This document shows, piece after piece, positions 56,520 to 64,000 of a stretch of DNA of 64,000 bases. The stretch covers positions 223,811 through 287,810 of the forward strand of contig BCIJ01000002.1 in NCBI GenBank assembly GCA_001599935.1. Reading direction: 5' to 3'. Made by a program: the position numbers and the translations under genes. Numbering within the stretch: position 1 is the first letter of the stretch; the number at the start of each line of letters is the position of its first letter. The notes under the pieces were generated by a model. The model was given only the letters and a program-made list of their open reading frames with translations, did no database searches and was not told the DNA's origin. Origin of the DNA: Holtermannia corniformis. Taxonomy: Eukaryota; Basidiomycota; Tremellomycetes; Holtermanniales.

Positions 56520-58416
56520 ATGCTGGCGACTGCGCTCGTGCTGCCTGCGCTTGCGCTGCTGCTCGCTGGCAAGGGAAAGGCGGCGTGCGTGGAGAACACG
56601 ACGTCGACGGCTCAGCTGCAGACATTGTTGACGCAGGGCGGGGCCGGCTTTGTGCTGAGCTTGTGCCAAGGACAAGAGTATGCTTTGACGGACGTGCTCA
56701 ACTATACGGCCGCCAGTCAGGTGTGTCAACCTCGCTGCTGGAAGTCCTTGCAAGCCCTCGTGCTGAAGCTCAACCTCGAAAGGAAATCTCCACAGAAGGT
56801 TATCCGACCGACAGCACGCGCGCCCTACTCCGTGTCACAGGGTTTAACATCAGCACGGCCGTCGACGCCGTCAACGACAATCTCGACTACGTGTCGCTGC
56901 GCAACATCCAGGTTCGTGACTTCCTTTGTGTACACTCCTGAGCCTGTGCGGGTGTTGACCTTTTGCTTGGCGCAGCTTGATGGGAACCGCCGTGATGCGG
57001 ACATCTACCCTGGTGGAGGCGGTTTGATCGAGTTTGGCGGCGCGAACAATGGGCAGACGGTGGATCACGTCAAGAGCTTTGACCCGCGCGGATGGAGTTG
57101 TCTGCACTTGTGCGTGATTCCCGACTTGAACGAGCTCGCTGATACTTTGACAGTGCCGAGGGCCCGTTCCAGTGCATCAACGCGACGATCACCAACAACG
57201 ACATAGGTCCATGCGGGCACAGCTACCACCAAAATGTTAGTTGCTGGCAGCCTATGCGCTCATGCAAATGTTGATGGCCCAAAGTGGGCAGACGGGATCT
57301 CTCTCAGCTGCCAAGAATCGCTCGTGGAAGACAATGTGATTGTTGACGCGACTGACGGGGGCATTGTCATCTTTGGCGCGCCCGACTCGACGATCCGGAA
57401 CAACCACATCAGCGTGCAGACGGTGAGTGGGTCGGTGCCAAGTGCACAGCGGTGTAATTGATGAATCGTAGCGCACCATGCTTGGTGGCATCAACTGTAT
57501 GCTCGGGTCGAGTCGACGCATGACAGAACTGACGAACGCAGTGGTCGACATCCTTCCATGGCGCCCACTTGGCAACTACACCGATGTCTTTGTCGAAAAC
57601 AACACGATCGAAGGCGGGTTTGCGACAAGTGTGCGTTCGCTTCTCCGAGTGAGAGACACAGTCCTGACGACCGCAGGTTGGCAACGACACGCTCGGCTCG
57701 CAGAACGCAAGTGCAATCATCAAGATTGGGATTGGGATCGGTCCGCGCGTCTGGTTCGGCGAGCGAGTCGGCACGGATGAGATACAGGACGGTACTGACC
57801 GACTCAGGCAATTCGGAACAAACACGTCGAACGGCGGGACGGTACGGAACAACAAGCTGAGCGGGGCGTTCACCTTTGGGATCGTGCGTTCACTATCGTG
57901 CGGGAGGAGTTTATGACCAATACCCTATCCAGGCCGTTTCGTCTGCTACAAACTTCTTGGTCATGGACAACGAGTTTTTCGGTAACACCTCTTTTGTATG
58001 GCTCGGTGTATGCTATCCTAGACAGCTGCTTACCAACCCAGATTGGCGAATACACCGTCAACTGCACCGGCGCAGCGTTGACGCCCCACCCACCCGTCAA
58101 CCTCATTCGGGAATCGACAACGACAAGTAACAACGTCACGGTCCAAGATGGGTTCACGAACGGCACCGCATTCGGCCTGACGTGCTTTGCGCCGCCAGCG
58201 TCGAATGTGAATGCTTGGCCGTATGGCGGTGGTGGCATCAACGCTGTTTCCGAGGATAGGGGAGCGAGTGGGACCAGTGCGAGTGCGAGCGCGAGCTCGT
58301 CGACGACGGCGTCGCCTTCTGGCAGCGCTGCGCCGTCAGGTGGCGCTAGTGCCAGTGCTCTGGCCCCCTCGGCTATGCTGCTTGCCCTCGTGGCTGGTGT
58401 GCTTGTTCTCGTCTGA
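56520..58416 (+). CDS. Secreted, GPI-anchor-predicted parallel beta-helix protein
   Basis: ATG 56520 gives the signal peptide MLATALVLPALALLLAGKGKAA. After splicing, the body is built of right-handed beta-helix turns: LDYVSLRNIQLDGNRRDAD, GLIEFGGANNGQTVDHVKSFDPRGWSCLHF, INATITNNDIGPCGHSYHQN, WADGISLSCQESLVEDNVIVDATDGGIVIFGAPDSTIRNNHI, YTDVFVENNTIEGGF, NFLVMDNEFFGN. This is the pectate-lyase-like superfamily, many members of which cleave or bind polysaccharides; the substrate is unknown. A Ser/Ala/Gly-rich region (about 58260-58350) and a hydrophobic C-terminal tail (MLLALVAGVLVLV) fit GPI attachment. Many N-glycosylation sequons are present. Stop TGA at 58414-58416. It could be a cell-wall glycan enzyme or an extracellular sensor. 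Confidence 0.82.
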
Positions 58417-58535
58417 TCACGATTCCCCCGCGCCAAGCCTTATGCCCAGTCTGCTCGCATAATGACCCCGCGTAGCCGTGTATAGTCGCTTCCTGTAGCA
58501 TAATCCTCGATAGACAATGCAAGCCAGCATGCATT

Positions 58536-59941
<1,406 letters not shown>

Positions 59942-60181
59942 GGTGTCGTTGGCCGTACAGAACTCGGTCAAGCTCAAGAAAAGGGCACCGACTTTTTGCT
60001 CTAGCAACCCGCTAGCAACCGTCCAAAAGATCCGCGCGAGTGCCGTTGCTTTGTTTGGTCCGACCGCGTCCACCTCAGCGACCACCATCGACCACCGGCA
60101 GGTAGAGAGCTCAGGGCAGGGGCAGTCAGCGCACGCTGCAAGGCATTGGCAGCGCTACTGGGATCTTGATTCCCCACCGAT

Positions 60182-63100
60182 ATGCTGCCAGCCACGCCGC
60201 GGCCGCCAGATCGGTATCCAAACTTGGAATCGCCGTCGCAGGTCTGCAGAGCATTCTGTAAGTCTCCGTGGCTGACCCCGAACAGATTGTCAACGCGTTC
60301 AGCAAGCCAAGAGTACTACGAAGAACACCTTCGGGTCAACAGGATGCTGCGGCTCTGCTCCGCATCTTGCAAAAGAGTACGTGTCGTCAAGATTGGTGGA
60401 CTGGTGCTGACGAACCGCAGCGTTCAAGAAGCAGTCCTTCCGTGGACGACAACTAGAGATCATATCTGCCGCGATGGCTGGAGCAGATGTGCTGGTCGTC
60501 GCTCCCACAGGCGCGGGCAAATCGTAGGTACGGCCAGTGGCGTGAACACCGCTGACGACCCCAGGATTTGCTTTCAGCTGCCAGCCATGGCTGAACTGTA
60601 CGGGATCACCATTGTCATATCCCCACTGCTATGTCAGTCTTACTGTTTGTATGTGCTTACTTGTTCTGACACACCTCAGCGTTAATGAAGAATCAAACCA
60701 ACGCGCTGCGTCAGCTCGGCATCAAAGTCCTCATGATGTCGTCAGAGGCGACGGCAGAGGAAAAGGCGCTTGTGCGTTGAAGACTTGTTCATGAAGCCTT
60801 CTAATACCGGGCAGATTCACCAGGAGCTTGCGTCCGGTCACCCCTCTGCACGATTGCTCTACGTGACGCCGGAATCGCTCAAGTCGGTCACTTTCCTCAA
60901 GAGCTTAAAGGTGGTGTACAATCAGAATGAGCTCAGGAGGCTGGTCATAGACGAGGTTAGTGATACCTTGACCAAGTACATCCACTGACGATTGCAGGCG
61001 CATTGCATCTCGGTGAGATCCAACAGTCGTTTCGCTCATGTTGATGCTGATCTATCCAGGAATGGGGACCTTCCTTCCGTCCAGTACGAGTCATGCCATG
61101 TTCAGATATCCACGCTGATTGGTGTTAGGAGTATCGCCAGCTTGGTTTCTTCCGCGCCAATTTTCCCAATATCCCCATCATGGTTTGTCACTGGAAGTAT
61201 ACCACCAAGGTCGCGATTGACCATATCAGGCCCTCACCGCATCTGCCACAAGCTACGTTCAGTCAGACATCATCCAATCACTGCGGCTCTCAGAAGACCA
61301 CCTGTTCCGCTGCGTCGAGCCCTTCAACCGCCCGAACCTCTTCTACGAGGTTCAGTACCGCGCCGAACCTGACCCAGATCGCGGGACGGATATCGCGAAA
61401 CTCATTGTGGGGATGCAAAAGCGGGCTAAAGACGGCAAGGCGGTAGCGGGCATAGTCTACTGCCGGTCAAGAGCGTCTGTGAGTGGTGTGCTGACCGCGA
61501 TGGACGCAGCTGATGATGGCAGTGTGATAGCGTGACAGAAGTGTTGCGCAAGAATGGGATCAGGGCAGCGCCGTACCACAAAGGCGTCAGCGTGGCAAAG
61601 CTTGATCAGACGCTACACCAGTGGGTGATTGAAGGAGGCCCGATCGACTGTATCGTTGCGACGGTTGCGTTCGGCATGGTACGTTGCTTTACCGAACTAT
61701 GCAGTGCACCATCTGATGTCGTGACAGGGGATCGACAAGGCGAACGTGCGGTATGTTGTACACTACGACCTCCCAAAAAGCTTTGAGGGTGCGTACCTGG
61801 ATGATCGGTATGATATGCTTACGTTGTCCAGGGTTTTATCAGGAGACGGGACGTGCTGGTCGTGACGGTCATGTGGGCAGCAACCTTGTGCGCTTCTTCG
61901 CGCTAACCAGACTCACCAGGCTTCCAAATGTGTACTATACTACTGTACGTCAATTGGCTGTGGTGTCCCACACAGCTCATCGTCGTCAGCTCGTGAAGAC
62001 GCGACACGGCTTCGCAAGCTCGTCGAGAACGAGAAACAGCGTGGCAGCAAAGACTCGAACAATGCCAAGCCGTCTGAGCGCGGGGTTGACAGCTTCAAGA
62101 CGGTGAGTCCGCCACAATTGATTCGAGGCTGATCTGCGTAGGTCCAGCACTATGCAGAAAAGACCAAGCTGTGCCGCCACGTCGCCATCTGTCGATTCTT
62201 TGGCGAAAAGATTGACGACAAGGACGTGGAGATTGTCAAACGGTATTGCGACGGCATGTGTGATGTGAGTCTGGCGCGCGGGAGGCGGCACTGTGATCTG
62301 TGCTGACATGATAAGGTCTGTCAAGACTCGATGAAGGTACAGATCAGGGCCCAGGAGCTGTCCGAAGAGTGCGAGGTCGCGTCACAGCGCGTCACAAGCA
62401 ATGAAGACTGTGCCCCGCGCGAACCGCATGTCCGGGACCCTCGGGCTTGGCCGGGCTACTCGCTCTTGATGGACGAAGATACCTTTTACGGCCCAAAACG
62501 TCAAGCACGCCCACTACTCGCCGAGGATATTGCCAACCGCCGCGCCAATACCCCGATAGTGGCGCCAGCATCGACGAGTGCGAAGAAGCAAAAGGTCGCG
62601 ACGCCATCACCGTATAATGTTACGACGGGTATACGGACGTCGACGCCGAGTGGGCCGAGTGCTTCGATGCGGGTCCCGTGGACAAGACCGAGAGCTGTGG
62701 CAGCCACGCCGGCTAGGGTCGGCCGTGAGGTTGAGCGAGAGGCGGCCGCGGGAAACGGATATACTCGGACAATAAAGCCTGTCGAGCTGCAGGTGGCAGA
62801 TGATGATCCACCACTGGTGTCGAGTGAGTCGCGTTGGCTTGGCAACGGTCCCGTGAGGATGCTGATAGGTACAGGGACTGAGCAGCCTTGTTCATTCCGG
62901 ACACCGTTCAAGAGTCCCACAGTGTCATCGCCTACAAAGGCCAAGAAGCGCAAGGTCGATCAGAGCTGTATGTATAGCGCGCCTTTCGTTACCACGCTGC
63001 CAGAACACTGACGCGGCTGCAGCGTCGACCGAGCTGGACGACGAGCCTCGGCCGGAAGTGCATGTGCTGGCTGCTTACTCGCAGAAGATCCCGGCAAGTG

Positions 63101-63646
63101 TGAGAATGGCCAATCACGAGCTTGCTGATCTCGACAGATGCCGATACGAATCATCGCACTGCGCTCATTCGCACGCTTATTGCGCAAAGGGCTAGGTGGC
63201 GGGCTGCATGCGGACGAGCTGTGGGATACGTGGGATCGACATGAGCGGGGTGCGGATCGGTAAGTCGCTTCGTGTTTGGCCGACGGGCATGCTCTAACCC
63301 GCTTCAGTGGCCGATACCTCGACGGTGTTGCTAAAGACGTCGAGTTCAGTGAGTTGCAGGTGGTCGTTTCCTAGACTCCAGTTTACGTCCATCAGACGTC
63401 ATGTCGCTCTCCGTCTCCTCTGACGGCTACGGTACGCGCAACGCCATCTTCTCCTGTTGCCATGTGCTGATTCGGCCAGGCTCGCGCGTCAAATCCTACA
63501 ACAAGGCCCTTCGGTTCCTCGGGATGCGCGATTGCCTTCCGTGGCTCAACAAACCGTCGTCGCCCGATGACGACGATGATCCCGAGCTTCAAGCGCTGCG
63601 CGATGTCGTGCGCGTCCTACAGTACCCTTCGAAGCGTCTGAAATGA
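60182..63646 (+). CDS. RecQ-family DNA helicase
   Basis: 3'-5' DNA helicase for recombination and replication repair. I propose ATG 60182, whose exon (MLPATPRPPDRYPNLESPSQ) splices in phase to IVNAFSKPRVLRRT. Motifs in order after splicing: SFRGRQLEIISAAMAG (motif 0), VLVVAPTGAGKS (Walker A), ICFQLPA, VISPLLSLMKNQ, LLYVTPESL, LVIDEAHCISEWG (DEAH box split over three exons), ALTASATS (motif III), [56 protein letters not shown] (arginine finger). A zinc-binding RQC part follows: KLCRHVAICRFFGE ... YCDGMCDVC. Then comes a disordered region and a C-terminal helical part (IRIIALRSFARLLRKGLGGGLHADELWD), ending at TGA 63644-63646. Shorter than Sgs1/Rqh1; a WH or HRDC domain is not obvious. Exons are exceptionally small. 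Confidence 0.92.
60998..61012 (+). other. 15-nt micro-exon completing the DEAH box of RecQ
   Basis: GCGCATTGCATCTCG, flanked by ATTGCAG and GTGAGATC, encodes Ala-His-Cys-Ile-Ser. Together with the preceding exon (LVIDE) and the next one it yields IDEAHCISEWG. The exon is in frame, so skipping would delete half of the Walker B/DEAH motif without a frameshift. Confidence 0.85.
61060..61083 (+). other. 24-nt exon in RecQ following the DEAH micro-exon
   Basis: GAATGGGGACCTTCCTTCCG and CCA form an eight-codon exon (EWGPSFRP) between acceptor ATCCAG and donor GTACGA. The next exon begins GAG TAT CGC CAG, giving RPEYRQLG, the standard RecQ continuation. Confidence 0.82.
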
Positions 63647-63752
63647 GTCCGGCACGCTCGTGGCGATGGGAGAAGCAGATGGGGCTTGCAGCATAGTGCA
63701 TGGATGCAAGCCACAGTACGGATATGCGTCCGGAGCTCCGATGCACGATAGA

Positions 63753-63760
63753 TCACGTGA
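63753..63760. promoter_or_regulatory. TCACGTGA palindrome upstream of the PTPA-like gene
   Basis: Perfect 8-bp palindrome 63 bp upstream of the ATG at 63823. With flanks it reads GATCACGTGAC, the same 11 bases found in the COA6/Nop6-like promoter at 45519-45529. Confidence 0.5.
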
Positions 63761-63822
63761 CTACAACACTTGGCCAAGCTCCGTTCATGACCTTGGCCAC
63801 CGCCAGGTTCTCACCATCCACC

Positions 63823-64000
63823 ATGGCAGACTCTTTACTGGAGCCCGGAAGCTCGACTGCTACTACCAGTGCTACAAGCTATCGCAAACCGGCCAAACGT
63901 ATCCTGTCGCCTGCTCATTTAGCTGCGTTCCAGCGCTCGGCAACGCACGCCGAACTGTTCGCGTTCATTACGGATCTGAACGAGAGTATCGTCGGGAAGA
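63823..64000 (+). CDS. Serine/threonine phosphatase 2A activator (PTPA/Rrd type), 3' partial
   Basis: ATG 63823 opens a frame that runs to the window edge. After a Ser/Thr-rich start (MADSLLEPGSSTATT) it reads KPAKRILSPAHLAAFQRS, then THAELFAFITDLNESIVGK. This fits the N-terminus of PTPA/Rrd proteins (a P-x-K-x-I ... F-x-R-S ... FI-x-x-LN-x-x-V-x-GK pattern). These are peptidyl-prolyl isomerases that help assemble active PP2A. Only 59 residues are visible and the ATP-binding and isomerase core lies outside the window, so the call rests on this segment alone. Confidence 0.75.
   Translation, partial: MADSLLEPGSSTATTSATSYRKPAKRILSPAHLAAFQRSATHAELFAFITDLNESIVGK

Overview
The window is nuclear DNA from a fungus, most likely a basidiomycete and perhaps yeast-like. 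The evidence is a GC-rich, gene-dense sequence (about 24 protein genes in 64 kb) cut by many very short introns. Where I resolved them, most introns are about 30-60 nt, with GTNNGT-type donors and a CTGAC-like branch site close to the acceptor AG. Gene content fits: an RRM-containing Set1, a HAM1-like protein, Nte1, a Tea1-type kelch protein and a Cdc7/SepH-type septation kinase. A member of Pucciniomycotina (a Mixia-like genome, for example) would fit, but that placement is inference. No CRISPR, rRNA, tRNA, transposon or phage was recognised.

Layout. 0-3.5 kb: end of a GH2 beta-mannosidase. 3.8-4.1 kb: a small CAAX-box ORF. 4.3-8.5 kb: a head-to-head VTC1-like/VTC4 polyphosphate polymerase pair. 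8.5-10.1 kb: mitochondrial-type AsnRS. 10.3-15.2 kb: kelch/coiled-coil protein. 15.9-16.9 kb: MESH1-type HD hydrolase. 17.1-19.8 kb: HAM1-like protein. 20.2-24.2 kb: SET1. 24.8-27.2 kb: helical-repeat (PPR-like) protein. 27.3-29.3 kb: nuclease-like domain fused to a kinase-like domain. 30.5-33.3 kb: two convergent single-pass membrane proteins. 34.3-37.0 kb: PPR protein. 37.2-42.0 kb: septation-network kinase. 43.1-45.0 kb: complex I 51-kDa subunit. 45.0-45.4 kb: COA6. 45.6-46.7 kb: Nop6-like RRM protein. 47.6-48.5 kb: ribosomal protein S21. 48.7-54.7 kb: NTE1. 55.0-55.5 kb: small hydrophilic repeat protein. 56.5-58.4 kb: secreted beta-helix protein. 58.5-59.9 kb: mitochondrial-type TrpRS. 60.2-63.6 kb: RecQ helicase. 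63.8 kb to the end: start of a PTPA/Rrd-type PP2A activator.

Themes. Several genes serve mitochondria (two organellar-type tRNA synthetases, up to two PPR-type proteins, NDUFV1, COA6). VTC1 and VTC4 are subunits of one vacuolar complex and share a 211-bp divergent promoter with a CACGTG box. The most unusual signal is a set of micro-exons, found by following conserved proteins through the reading frames: 9 nt in VTC4, 10 nt in the repeat protein, 11 nt in beta-mannosidase, 11 nt in RPS21 (after a first coding exon of only 4 nt), 16 nt in MESH1, and 15 plus 24 nt in RecQ. Two of them carry functional motifs (the SPX lysine cluster and the DEAH box) and are multiples of three. A second pattern is the palindrome TCACGTGA, present three times and each time about 60-85 bp upstream of a start codon.
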